A DNA stretch of 64,000 bases from an uncultured Clostridiaceae bacterium. Lineage in GTDB: Bacteria > Bacillota > Clostridia > TANB77 > CAG-508. The notes under the pieces were generated by a model. It searched no databases, was not told the origin of the DNA, and worked only from the letters and a program-made list of their open reading frames with translations. Both the position numbers and the translations under genes were made by a program. Within the stretch, counting starts at the first letter, position 1. Each line of letters opens with the position of its first letter. Below are positions 8,229 through 17,039 of this stretch, piece after piece. Location of the stretch: the NCBI GenBank assembly GCA_947642455.1, contig CANRSN010000003.1:1-64000 (forward strand), read 5' to 3'.

Positions 8229-9365
8229 ATGGTAAAAAAAGTAGCAATATTAGCAAATGGAGGAGATGTTTCAGGCTTTAATGCTGTTATAAGAGCAATA
8301 GTAAAAACTGCTGAAAATAATGGAGTAGAATGTTATGGTTTCATAGATGGATATAGAGGTTTGTTAAAAAATGATTATATTAAATTAAGTAGTGCAGATA
8401 CTGCATCTGGAATTTTGCAAAAAGGAGGTTCTATTATTTCATCATCTACAAATGCGAATGTATTTAATTATAAAGTTATTGAAGATGGTAAAGAAGTTTA
8501 TAAGGATTTATCAGAAAAATGTATACAAAACGTTAGAGAAGATGGATTTGATTGTGTATTTACTCTAGGAGGAGATAGTACACAAAAATCTGCAAGAGAC
8601 TTTTCGTTAAGAGGAATTAATGTTATAGGTGTTCCTAAAACGATTGACAATGATGTTGCATGTACAGATATTACTTTTGGATATAATACTGCTGTAAGCG
8701 TTGCAACAGAAGCTTTAGACAGACTACATTCAACTGCAGAAACTCATCATAGAATAATGGTATTAGAAGTAATGGGCAGAGAGGCTGGTTGGATTGCGTT
8801 AGAGTCAGGAATTGCTGGTGGAGCAGATGTTATATTGATACCAGAGATACCATATGATATAGAAAAAGCAGCTCAAACTATTAAGGAAAGACAAAAAATA
8901 GGAAAGAATTTTAGTATTGTTGTTGTATCTGAAGGTGCTTTCCCAAAAGGAGGAAGTGTTTCAATTAAAGGAGAAAGAAACAATGGAAAAGGTGTTATTA
9001 ATATTAAATTAGGTGGAGCAGGAGAAAAAGTAGCAAAAGACTTAGAAAGGCTAACTGGTCTAGAGTCAAGATGTACAGTTTTAGGTTATATGCAAAGAGG
9101 TGGAACTCCAACTCCATTTGATAGAGTACTTTCAACTAAGTATGGAGCAAAAGCAATGGAACTTGCATTAGAGGGAAAATTTAATGTTCTTACTGTATTA
9201 AAAGATGGTAAGTTGGACTGTGTTTCTCTAGAAGATGTTGTTGGAGATAATAAGGAAATAGGTGCTGTTCAAGGAGGAACAGAACAAAGTAATGTAAGAA
9301 TTGTAACAATGGATCATGATTTAGTTAAAACAGCTAGAAATATAGGAATTAATTTAGGAGATTAA
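8229..9365 (+). CDS. 6-phosphofructokinase (phosphate-donor type uncertain: ATP or PPi)
   Basis: 378 residues from ATG 8229, seven bases after AAAAGGAGG (8212-8220). The ATG at 8208 precedes the SD and is rejected. It phosphorylates fructose 6-phosphate in glycolysis. Visible motifs are the N-terminal nucleotide loop 'NGGDVSGFNAV', 'LGGDSTQKSA' (about 113-122), catalytic 'PKTIDND' (136-142) and 'MGREAGW' (182-188). Lys in PKTIDND is typical of PPi-dependent and group III enzymes, whereas classic ATP-PFKs have PGTIDND. The residue after GGD, which normally separates ATP (Gly) from PPi (Asp) enzymes, is Ser here, so the phosphate donor cannot be assigned from sequence. Confidence 0.9.
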   Translation: MVKKVAILANGGDVSGFNAVIRAIVKTAENNGVECYGFIDGYRGLLKNDYIKLSSADTASGILQKGGSIISSSTNANVFNYKVIEDGKEVYKDLSEKCIQNVREDGFDCVFTLGGDSTQKSARDFSLRGINVIGVPKTIDNDVACTDITFGYNTAVSVATEALDRLHSTAETHHRIMVLEVMGREAGWIALESGIAGGADVILIPEIPYDIEKAAQTIKERQKIGKNFSIVVVSEGAFPKGGSVSIKGERNNGKGVINIKLGGAGEKVAKDLERLTGLESRCTVLGYMQRGGTPTPFDRVLSTKYGAKAMELALEGKFNVLTVLKDGKLDCVSLEDVVGDNKEIGAVQGGTEQSNVRIVTMDHDLVKTARNIGINLGD

Positions 9366-9404
9366 AATTAATTTAGATGGAATATTGATAAACAGGAGGA
9401 TAAA

Positions 9405-11111
9405 ATGGTAAATTTTAAGGGAATAATAGCAGAGCAGATTGCAAAAACAGTAAATATAAATAAAGAAGAATTAGAAAGTTATATAGAAATACCAAAAGAT
9501 ACGAACATGGGAGATTATGCGTTCCCTTGTTTTAAACTTGCAAAAGAGTTAAAAAAGGCACCACCAATAATAGCAAATGAAATAAAAGAAAAATTAGAAA
9601 TAGATGAAAAAATCATAAAAAAGGTAGAAATTGTAGGAGGATATATAAATTTCTATATAAATTCTATAATCATAATAGAAGATGTTTTGAAAAATTTTGA
9701 AGAGAGAAAAGAAGATTTTGGAAATACTCAAGTAGGAAAAGGAAAAACTGTAATAATAGACTACTCATCACCTAACATAGCAAAGCCATTTCATATAGGT
9801 CACTTACGCTCAACAGTAATAGGAGGAGCTTTGTACAATATATATAAATATTTAGGATATAAGACAGTAGGAATAAATCATTTAGGAGATTATGGAACAC
9901 AGTTTGGCAAATTAATAGAGGGGTATAAACGCTGGGGTAGTGAGTATAAAATAGAGGAAAATCCAATAGATGAGCTTACAAAAATATATGTAAGAATAAA
10001 TGAGTTATGTAAAGAAGATGAAAATGTTTTAGAAGAATGTAGGAACAATTTCAAAAAATTAGAAGATGGTGATGAATATTGTAAAAACTTATGGACTAAG
10101 TTTAGAGAATTAAGTTTAAAAGAATTCCAAAAAGTATATGATCTATTAGAAAGTAAATTTGATTCTTGGAATGGTGAAGCATTTTATGTTGATAAAATGC
10201 AAGAAGTAGTAGAAATATTAGAAAAAACAGGGAAACTAGTAGAGTCAGAGGGGGCAAGAATAATAGACTTAGGAGAAAAAATGGCTCCATGTATAATAGG
10301 AAAGACAAATGGTTCAACAACATATGCAACAAGAGATCTAGCAGCAATTTTATATAGAGCAAGAACATATAATTTTGATAAAGCACTATATGTTACATCA
10401 TATGAACAAATATTACATTTTAAACAGATATTTGAAGTTGCAAAACTTTTAGGAATAGATGAAAAATATATAAATGGTTTAGAACATATTCCTTTTGGAA
10501 TGGTAAGACTAAAAGAAGGGAAAATGTCTACTAGAGAAGGTAATATAATAAAATTAGAAGATTTACTAAATGAAGCGATATCAAGAGCATTAAAAGTAAT
10601 TGAAGATAAAAACCCAGACCTTGAAGGTAAAGAAGAAGTAGCCAAGAAAGTTGGAATAGGTGCAGTTATATTTAATGATTTATCAAATAATAGAATAAAA
10701 GATGAAGTGTTTGATTGGGATGTTATGTTAAATTTTCAAGGAGAAACAGGACCATATATACAATATATATATGTAAGAACGAAAAGTGTAATAGAAAAAG
10801 CAGGATATTTACCACAACTAAAAGAGATAGATATTACTAAATTAGAAGATAATGAATCTTTTGCTATAGCTAAACTATTATATGAATTTAGTAACGTTTT
10901 AGAAGATGTAACATTAAAAAATGAACCATCTATATTGTCAAGGTATTTAATAGATTTAAGTCAAAGTTATAGTGCTTTTTATAACAACAATAAGATTATT
11001 GGAGAAGATAAAGCTGTGCAAGATGCAAGATTATATTTAACTTATGTAGTAGGTAGTATATTAAAAATAGGTGCTAGTTTACTAGGAATACAAATGCCAG
11101 ATAGAATGTAA
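9405..11111 (+). CDS. argS: Arginine--tRNA ligase
   Basis: 568 residues. It charges tRNA-Arg. The 'SSPNIAKPFHIGHLRS' segment with the HIGH motif is at about residues 130-133, and the KMSK-equivalent 'KMSTREGN' is near residue 370. The Arg-tRNA synthetase N-terminal additional domain (about 1-100) and the C-terminal anticodon-binding DALR domain, ending 'LGIQMPDRM', are both present. AGGAGG upstream of ATG 9405 sets the start. The gene uses CGC and AGA/AGG arginine codons but no CGG. Confidence 0.97.
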   Translation: MVNFKGIIAEQIAKTVNINKEELESYIEIPKDTNMGDYAFPCFKLAKELKKAPPIIANEIKEKLEIDEKIIKKVEIVGGYINFYINSIIIIEDVLKNFEERKEDFGNTQVGKGKTVIIDYSSPNIAKPFHIGHLRSTVIGGALYNIYKYLGYKTVGINHLGDYGTQFGKLIEGYKRWGSEYKIEENPIDELTKIYVRINELCKEDENVLEECRNNFKKLEDGDEYCKNLWTKFRELSLKEFQKVYDLLESKFDSWNGEAFYVDKMQEVVEILEKTGKLVESEGARIIDLGEKMAPCIIGKTNGSTTYATRDLAAILYRARTYNFDKALYVTSYEQILHFKQIFEVAKLLGIDEKYINGLEHIPFGMVRLKEGKMSTREGNIIKLEDLLNEAISRALKVIEDKNPDLEGKEEVAKKVGIGAVIFNDLSNNRIKDEVFDWDVMLNFQGETGPYIQYIYVRTKSVIEKAGYLPQLKEIDITKLEDNESFAIAKLLYEFSNVLEDVTLKNEPSILSRYLIDLSQSYSAFYNNNKIIGEDKAVQDARLYLTYVVGSILKIGASLLGIQMPDRM

Positions 11112-11129
11112 GAAAGGTTGAATTGATAA

Positions 11130-12839
11130 ATGAATGAAGAAGCAATAGATAAATTATATAACATATTAAATAGTATAAAAAGAACAGAAGAAAATGAAGA
11201 TTTAATAGATGATATATATAATGATTTAGAAAATGAAAATTATATGGAAGCAATAGAAAAGATGAAAGACATATCAAATATTGAAGAAGAAGTACAACAA
11301 GAACAAAAAGATAGTGAAGATGTTGAAAGAAAATATCCTGACGAACTAAGTGATATAGATTTAGAAAGAATATATATTGGATTATTATTAAAAAACCCAA
11401 AATTCATAACAAAATATTACTTTTTATTTGAGGAGTGCTTTTTTGAAGATGACAAATTGTTAAATATATATAAAAGTGTACTATTTACAGAAGGCGAAGC
11501 CTATGCTTCTGAAAAAGCTAAAAGTAATTTTAGCTTTGCAAGAGAAAATAATGAAGTATATAAGTTAAAAGATGATTTATTAGAAGAAATTTATGGTACA
11601 AATTACAATATGGAAGATATTTATGTGGAATTAAAGAAATTATTTGTACTAAGAAGAAATTATGTAGAAGTTCCTATAAAAGAGATTCAAGATAAAATTA
11701 TAGAAATTACAAATTATGAGTTGTTTGGACAGATGTCTGTAGAAGAAGTTGAGAATGCAGTAAAACAAGTAAATGATACAAATAAATTTAAAAGAGCAAT
11801 ATTAAATGAAGATTTAACGGAATTTTTGCAGATAGGAGACAATAATTTAACAAATGGTTTGCAAATGCCTTTTAAAATTTTAAATAGTGTTTTTAAGGGA
11901 ATAAGAAGAGGAGAAACCATGGCATTTGCGATGCCATCAAATGCAGGTAAGAGTAGATTTACAGTAAATATGGCAGCATATACAGCATTTATACATAAGA
12001 AAAAGGTATTAATAATATCAAATGAGATGTCAGAGGAAAAAATGAGATTATGTTTAATTACCACTATTTTGAATAATCCAGAAATACAAAAGTTACATGG
12101 TCAAACAATATCTAAGACAGAAGGGGAAATTTTAGAATTTAAGTATAGACCAGATAATGTAAAAAATGTTCAAGTTGATGAACATGGTTTTGTTGTAAAA
12201 CAGGAAAAGGAAACTCAAAAACAATTTGTAAAAAGATTACTTGGTGTATCAACTGAATTTGCAAAAACAATTGAGGTAACTAATTGGGTAAATGAGCAAA
12301 TTAAAAATTCTATATATTTTATAAATATTACAGACCATACAAATGATGAACTTAAAAAAGTAATTATTAATTATTATTATAAAGAAAAAATAGAATATGT
12401 TTTTTATGATACACTAAAAACAGATACAGCAAATATAGGAAATGGGGAAGAGCTTAAGAAAACAGCAACAATTCTTTCTAATATAGCTCAAAATTTTGGA
12501 ATATATATATGTTCAACTTTACAATTAGCTGAAAATTCAACTTCTCCAATTAATTTAGATGTAAATGATTTAGCTGTTAGTAGAACTGTAAAAGAAGTTC
12601 TTGATACCCTATGTTTACTTAAACAAATTAATAGAGATAGTTTAGAGGCTTATGAGTATTCACTAAATGAAGTTGATACTGAGTATTATGATTTAGTAAA
12701 GGTAGATGACCCAGATGTTAGATACTATACTTGTGTTGTAGATAAAAATAGGGCTGGTGCAAAGCCTAAATTAGTATTTAAGTTAAATCTTGCTTATAAT
12801 AGTTGGGAAGAATTAGGTTATTTAAGATTAAAACAGTAA
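11130..12839 (+). CDS. Divergent DnaB-like RecA-fold ATPase
   Basis: 569 residues. The N-terminal ~100 residues are acidic and helical. A DnaB N-domain-like segment ('IGLLLKNPKFITKYYFLFEECFF') follows at about 75-100. The RecA-like ATPase core starts near residue 250, with a P-loop (SNAGKS) near 270 and a Walker B-like 'EYVFYDT' near 420. Replicative helicase DnaB-family C-terminal ATPases share this order, including 'NEM' after the P-loop and 'STLQLAE'. The protein is longer, with insertions between the motifs, and is not near dnaB neighbours such as rplI. It could be an accessory helicase or recombination ATPase. The function is inferred only to fold level. Confidence 0.6.
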   Translation: MNEEAIDKLYNILNSIKRTEENEDLIDDIYNDLENENYMEAIEKMKDISNIEEEVQQEQKDSEDVERKYPDELSDIDLERIYIGLLLKNPKFITKYYFLFEECFFEDDKLLNIYKSVLFTEGEAYASEKAKSNFSFARENNEVYKLKDDLLEEIYGTNYNMEDIYVELKKLFVLRRNYVEVPIKEIQDKIIEITNYELFGQMSVEEVENAVKQVNDTNKFKRAILNEDLTEFLQIGDNNLTNGLQMPFKILNSVFKGIRRGETMAFAMPSNAGKSRFTVNMAAYTAFIHKKKVLIISNEMSEEKMRLCLITTILNNPEIQKLHGQTISKTEGEILEFKYRPDNVKNVQVDEHGFVVKQEKETQKQFVKRLLGVSTEFAKTIEVTNWVNEQIKNSIYFINITDHTNDELKKVIINYYYKEKIEYVFYDTLKTDTANIGNGEELKKTATILSNIAQNFGIYICSTLQLAENSTSPINLDVNDLAVSRTVKEVLDTLCLLKQINRDSLEAYEYSLNEVDTEYYDLVKVDDPDVRYYTCVVDKNRAGAKPKLVFKLNLAYNSWEELGYLRLKQ

Positions 12840-12858
12840 TTAATTAAAAAGGATATAC

Positions 12859-13834
12859 TTGAAAATGAAAATAAAAAGAATAATATTTTTAATACTAATA
12901 GTTATAAATTGTATAGTGATATTTAGCTTTTCAAACCAAAAAGCAGATGACTCTGGAAATTCAAGCGGAAGAGTTGTAAACTTTATATCTGAAGTAATAC
13001 CTGCTATAAGAAATATGCCTGAACAAGAAAAAGTTGAATTTAAAGAAAATGTTATGCAACCAGTTATAAGAAAATTAGCACATTTTTCAATTTATACACT
13101 TTTAGGAATACTAATTATGAATTTTGCAATCACATTTAAAAGAAGTTTTTATCAATGTGGTTTATTTTCCGTATTCCTAGGTTTTTTATATGCTTGTAGT
13201 GATGAGTTGCATCAGTTTTTTGTACCACGGAAGAAGCTGTGAATTTAGAGATATTTGTATTGACACTTTAGGAGTGTTTACAGGAGTAATAATAGTAATT
13301 TTAATAACAAAATTATATAGAAAAGTGTCAAAAAAAAGTAATACAAAATCTCCAGAAAATAAAGATATAAAGGTTTTGTTTATATCTAGCACAGGTGGTC
13401 ATTTTAGTGAACTTATGCAATTAAAATCGTTATTTAATGAATATGATTATCATATAATGACAGAAAAAACTAAGTCAAATAAAAATTTAAAAAAACAATA
13501 TAGTAATAAAATTAACTTTTTGATTTATGGTACTAAAAAAAGGTTGTTTTCTTATGCTTTTATTCTTATTGCTAATTGTTTTATAAGTTTATTTATATAT
13601 CTGAAGAAAAGACCTCATGTTGTAATAACTACAGGAACACATACTGCAGGCCCTATGTGTTGTATTGCTAAATTATTAGGTAGTAAGGTTATTTATATAG
13701 AGACATTTGCTAATAGAAATACAAAGACTTCAACAGGTAAAATTTTGTATTATGTGGCAGATACTTTTATTGTTCAATGGGAAGAAATGCTAGAACTTTA
13801 TCCAAAAGCTAAATGCTTTAATTGGATTTATTAA
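12859..13834 (+). CDS. VanZ-like membrane domain fused to Alg14/PssD-like glycosyltransferase subunit; +1 frameshift at CGG 13228
   Basis: The zero frame runs from TTG 12859 (or ATG 12865) to TGA 13242. It is a VanZ-like protein with 'FSNQKADDS', 'RKLAHFSIYTLLG' and 'DELHQFFVP', then CGG at 13228-13230 and a stop four codons later. Skipping C13228 yields 'PGRS', the conserved VanZ continuation, and the last VanZ helix. The frame then runs on without a stop into 'VLFISSTGGH...', an Alg14/PssD/EpsE-like subunit that anchors UDP-GlcNAc-type transferases to the membrane. The restored product is 324 residues. No good internal start (ATG with SD) precedes the Alg14 part, so a true fusion is likely. 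Its catalytic partner follows at 13848. Confidence 0.8.
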
Positions 13835-13847
13835 GAAGGAGTAATAT

Positions 13848-14339
13848 ATGATTTTAGTAACTTTAGGTACACAAGATAAGCCATTTGAAAGGCTAATTAG
13901 AGCTGTGGAAAAGCAAATAGATAATGGAAATATAACTGATGAAGTTGTTGTACAAGCTGGCTCAACAAAATATAAGTCAGATAAAATGAAGATTGTTGAT
14001 TATTTTCCAATAGAAGAGTTTGATGATATTATAAATAAGGCGAGTATTATTATTTCTCATGCAGGTGTTGGCTCAATAATAACTGCTCTTAAAAATAATA
14101 AAAAAGTTATTGCAGCAGCAAGGCTTAAAATGTATGGTGAACATGTTAATGACCACCAAAAACAAATACTAGAGAATTTTAGCCAAAATGGCTATATTCT
14201 TAAATTAGATGATTTCGATAAATTAGATGAAGTATTGCTTCAATTGAAAGATTTTCAACCTAGAGAATATAAGAGCAATACTGAAAATTTTGTAAAAAAT
14301 GTAAAAAGGGAAATTTCATTACTATTGAATGTAAACTAA
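13848..14339 (+). CDS. Alg13/PssE-like glycosyltransferase catalytic subunit (GT28 C-terminal type)
   Basis: 163 residues with 'MILVTLGTQDKPFERLI' at the N-terminus and the UDP-sugar binding 'ADxxISHAGVGSI' type motif (here 'KASIIISHAGVGSI') near residues 65-80. The 'EHVNDHQKQILENF' segment is characteristic of Alg13, PssE and EpsF-like proteins. It pairs with the Alg14-like half of the preceding gene to transfer a sugar onto a lipid-linked acceptor at the cytoplasmic membrane face. AAGGAG sits nine bases upstream of the ATG. Confidence 0.88.
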   Translation: MILVTLGTQDKPFERLIRAVEKQIDNGNITDEVVVQAGSTKYKSDKMKIVDYFPIEEFDDIINKASIIISHAGVGSIITALKNNKKVIAAARLKMYGEHVNDHQKQILENFSQNGYILKLDDFDKLDEVLLQLKDFQPREYKSNTENFVKNVKREISLLLNVN

Positions 14340-14384
14340 TATAAAAGTTAATTTTTTATATTTGAATGAAAAATTAGATTTTTG

Positions 14385-14502
14385 TTTTGGTATTTTTGAA
14401 ATATCAAGTTTTAGGCTATATTTATTAGAAATTTACAAAGAATATTAATATTCGTGTAAGTATAGTTTTATTAAAAAACTTGATATTTCAAAAATACCAA
14501 AA
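14385..14502. repeat. 118-bp inverted-repeat element with perfect 28-bp arms
   Basis: The arm at 14385-14412 (beginning TTTTGGTATTTTTGAAATAT) is the exact reverse complement of 14475-14502, around a 62-base centre that is itself partly self-complementary. It is unrelated to the TTACAATTC family. It could be a MITE or a bidirectional terminator separating the pssDE-like pair from the glycan operon. I see no clear target-site duplication. Confidence 0.75.
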
Positions 14503-14520
14503 TTTAAAGAAATTGTACTA

Positions 14521-14549
14521 TTGACAAAGAATGTAAAAAAATGTAGAAT
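14521..14549 (+). promoter_or_regulatory. Strong vegetative promoter of the first glycan operon
   Basis: A perfect TTGACA -35 (14521-14526), a 17-base spacer and a TAGAAT -10 (14544-14549) lie about 36 bases before the FkbH-like start and just past the inverted-repeat element. It probably drives the run from 14585 through at least 22302. Confidence 0.75.
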
Positions 14550-14584
14550 AATGAAAGAATATTAAAAAGGATGTGTATATAATA

Positions 14585-16366
14585 GTGAAAAAATTAGAGT
14601 ATCCATTTGATAGTGAATATATACTAAATAAGAAGAAATCATTAAAAAGAGAATTATTACAAAGCTCTTGTGGCTTTATAGAAAAGAATATTGCTATTTT
14701 AGGAGGTTCAACTACTAGTAATATAAAATTAATATTAGAGCTGTTTTTATTGAATAATGGAATCAAACCTAATTTTTATGAATCAGAGTATAATCAATTT
14801 TGGCAAGATGCAATGTTTGAAAATAGAGAATTAGAAGAATTTAAGCCAGATATTATATATATACATACAAGCAATAGGAACATTACAAATTATCCAACAA
14901 TTAATACAAGTGTAGAAATGACAAATGAACTATTAGAGAATGAATTTACTAAATATTCTAATATGTGGGAAACGTTATTTAAAAAATACAATTGTCCAAT
15001 AATACAAAACAATTTTGAATATCCATATTATAGGCTACTTGGAAATCAAGATGTAGTTATACATTATGGAAAAGTGAATTTTATTACAAGGTTAAATTTA
15101 AAATTTGCAGAATATGCAGAGGTAAATGAGAAATTCTTTATAAATGACATAAATTATCAATCATCTTTGTATGGTTTAGAGAAATGGTCAGATCAATTTT
15201 ACTGGCATATGTATAAATATTCATTATCAGTTCCTGCAATACCAACATTAGCTTATAATATTGCAAACATTATAAAAGCGATATACGGAAAAAATAAGAA
15301 AGGTCTAGTATTAGACTTAGACAATACATTATGGGGTGGAGTAGTTGGAGATGATGGAGTAGAAAATATTGCTATTGGTCAAGAAACAAGTGAAGGACAA
15401 GTATATAGTGAATTTCAACAATATTTAAAAGAATTAAAAAATTTAGGAATGGTATTAAATATTAATAGTAAAAATGATTTAGAAAATGCTATAGCAGGTT
15501 TAAACCATCCAGATGGAATACTAAAGCCAGAAGATTTTATTGTAATAAAAGCAAATTGGCAACCAAAATCAAATAATATGCAGGAAATAGCAGATGAACT
15601 TAATATTGGAGTAGATAGTTTAGTATTTATAGATGATAACCCAGCAGAAAGAGCAATAATAAACCAACATATTCCAAATGTGTCAACTCCAGATATACAA
15701 AAACCTGAGAAATATATAGAAATAATAGACAGAGCAGGCTACTTTGAAGTTACTAATATATCAAGTGAAGACTTAAAAAAGAATGAAATGTATAAAAAAA
15801 ATGTAGAAAGAAAAAATGCAATTTCAACTTTTGAAAATTATGATGAATATTTAAAGTCATTACAAATGAACGCAAAAATAGAAAAATTTATACCAATGTA
15901 TATGTCGAGAATAGCACAATTAACAAATAAAAGTAATCAATTTAATTTAACAACAAAAAGGTATACTCAGTCAGAAATAGAAGAAATAGCAAATAACGAA
16001 GAGTATATAACATTATATGGAAAATTAGAAGACATATTTGGAGATAATGGAGTTATATCAGTAGTAATAGGTCATATAAAACAAGATGTATTAGAAATAG
16101 ATTTATGGATAATGAGTTGTAGAGTATTAAAACGAGATATGGAATTTGCCATGATGGATGAATTAGTAAAAACAGCAAAACAAAGAAATATAAACATAAT
16201 AAAAGGATTTTATTATCCAACAATGAAAAATGCAATGGTTAAGGATTTTTATGAAATGCAAGGATTTACAAAAATACAAGAAGACGAAAAAGGAAATACT
16301 GTATGGGAATTAGAAATAAATGATAATTATGAAAATAAAAATAAATTTATTAAAGTGGAGGAATAA
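14585..16366 (+). CDS. FkbH-like HAD-superfamily protein (acyl-ACP loading)
   Basis: 593 residues from GTG 14585, which gives the usual 'KKLEYPFD' N-terminus; GTG 14573 is an alternative. Domains: an SGNH-like N-terminal region (about 1-230), then a HAD core with 'LDLDNTLWGGVVGDDG' (about 243-258) and 'LVFIDDNPAER' (about 345-355), then a GNAT-like C-terminal domain. FkbH proteins dephosphorylate a phosphoglycerate-derived substrate and load a glyceryl unit onto an acyl carrier protein. The ACP gene follows three bases downstream, which supports that role. The substrate is inferred. Confidence 0.82.
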   Translation: MKKLEYPFDSEYILNKKKSLKRELLQSSCGFIEKNIAILGGSTTSNIKLILELFLLNNGIKPNFYESEYNQFWQDAMFENRELEEFKPDIIYIHTSNRNITNYPTINTSVEMTNELLENEFTKYSNMWETLFKKYNCPIIQNNFEYPYYRLLGNQDVVIHYGKVNFITRLNLKFAEYAEVNEKFFINDINYQSSLYGLEKWSDQFYWHMYKYSLSVPAIPTLAYNIANIIKAIYGKNKKGLVLDLDNTLWGGVVGDDGVENIAIGQETSEGQVYSEFQQYLKELKNLGMVLNINSKNDLENAIAGLNHPDGILKPEDFIVIKANWQPKSNNMQEIADELNIGVDSLVFIDDNPAERAIINQHIPNVSTPDIQKPEKYIEIIDRAGYFEVTNISSEDLKKNEMYKKNVERKNAISTFENYDEYLKSLQMNAKIEKFIPMYMSRIAQLTNKSNQFNLTTKRYTQSEIEEIANNEEYITLYGKLEDIFGDNGVISVVIGHIKQDVLEIDLWIMSCRVLKRDMEFAMMDELVKTAKQRNINIIKGFYYPTMKNAMVKDFYEMQGFTKIQEDEKGNTVWELEINDNYENKNKFIKVEE

Positions 16367-16368
16367 AA

Positions 16369-16608
16369 ATGAGTAGAGAAGAAGTTTATGAAAAGTTAAA
16401 TGAGGCATTTAGAGATGTTTTTGATGATGAGAGTATAGAAGTAAATGATAGTACAACAGCAAATGATATTGAAGATTGGGACAGCTTAGAACATATAAAT
16501 TTAATAGTAGCAATTGAAAATAAATTTCAAATAAAATTCAAAATGAGTGAAGTAACAGGTCTAAAAAATGTTGGAGAGATGGTAGATGTTATTTTAGGGA
16601 GAATGTAA
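16369..16608 (+). CDS. Acyl carrier protein
   Basis: 79 residues with the phosphopantetheine attachment motif 'DWDSLEH' (Ser39) and the acidic four-helix ACP pattern. It lies between the FkbH-like and MaoC-like genes and overlaps the next ATG by one base, so it is a dedicated ACP of this locus rather than the fatty acid synthase ACP. GGAGG precedes the ATG. Confidence 0.92.
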   Translation: MSREEVYEKLNEAFRDVFDDESIEVNDSTTANDIEDWDSLEHINLIVAIENKFQIKFKMSEVTGLKNVGEMVDVILGRM

Positions 16609-17027
16609 TGAATGAGTTTTTATATAAAGATATAAAAATAGGACAAACAGAGGAATTCACTTTTGAAATAACAAAAGAAAAAATGAAAAAGTTTTTAGAA
16701 ATTACAGAAGATGTAAATCCATTACATAATGACAGTTCTTATGCTAAACAAAAAGGTTATGAAGAGGTAGTAGTATATGGGTTATTAACTACATCTGCAT
16801 TGTCTACACTAGCAGGGGTATATTTACCAGGTAAATATAGCCTTATTCATAGTATAGAAATTAGTTACGCAAAGCCTGTTTTTTTATCATCATCTCCATT
16901 AATAATAAAAGGGGAAGTAATAGAAAAAGATGATAGATTCTCAAGGATTAGTGTTAAAATATCTATATTTGATAATCAAAAAAGGAAAGTTTGTAGAGGA
17001 ATAATGAAAATAGGAGTAACAAATTAA
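16608..17027 (+). CDS. MaoC-like hotdog-fold dehydratase/hydratase
   Basis: 139 residues of the MaoC family with the catalytic Asp/His pair in 'EDVNPLHND' (Asp35, His40). The 'GLLTTSALSTLAG..LPG' and 'IEISYAKPVF' segments typical of R-specific enoyl hydratases are also present. It likely acts on an ACP- or CoA-bound acyl group produced by the neighbouring enzymes. Its start overlaps the ACP stop (TAATG), which implies co-translation. Confidence 0.88.
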   Translation: MNEFLYKDIKIGQTEEFTFEITKEKMKKFLEITEDVNPLHNDSSYAKQKGYEEVVVYGLLTTSALSTLAGVYLPGKYSLIHSIEISYAKPVFLSSSPLIIKGEVIEKDDRFSRISVKISIFDNQKRKVCRGIMKIGVTN

Positions 17028-17039
17028 AGGAGAATAAAA

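Noticed and set aside
13190..13834. Alg14-like gene starting independently at ATG 13190
   Set aside because: The ATG lies inside the VanZ coding region with no SD, and the first ~50 residues of that frame are the VanZ C-terminus.
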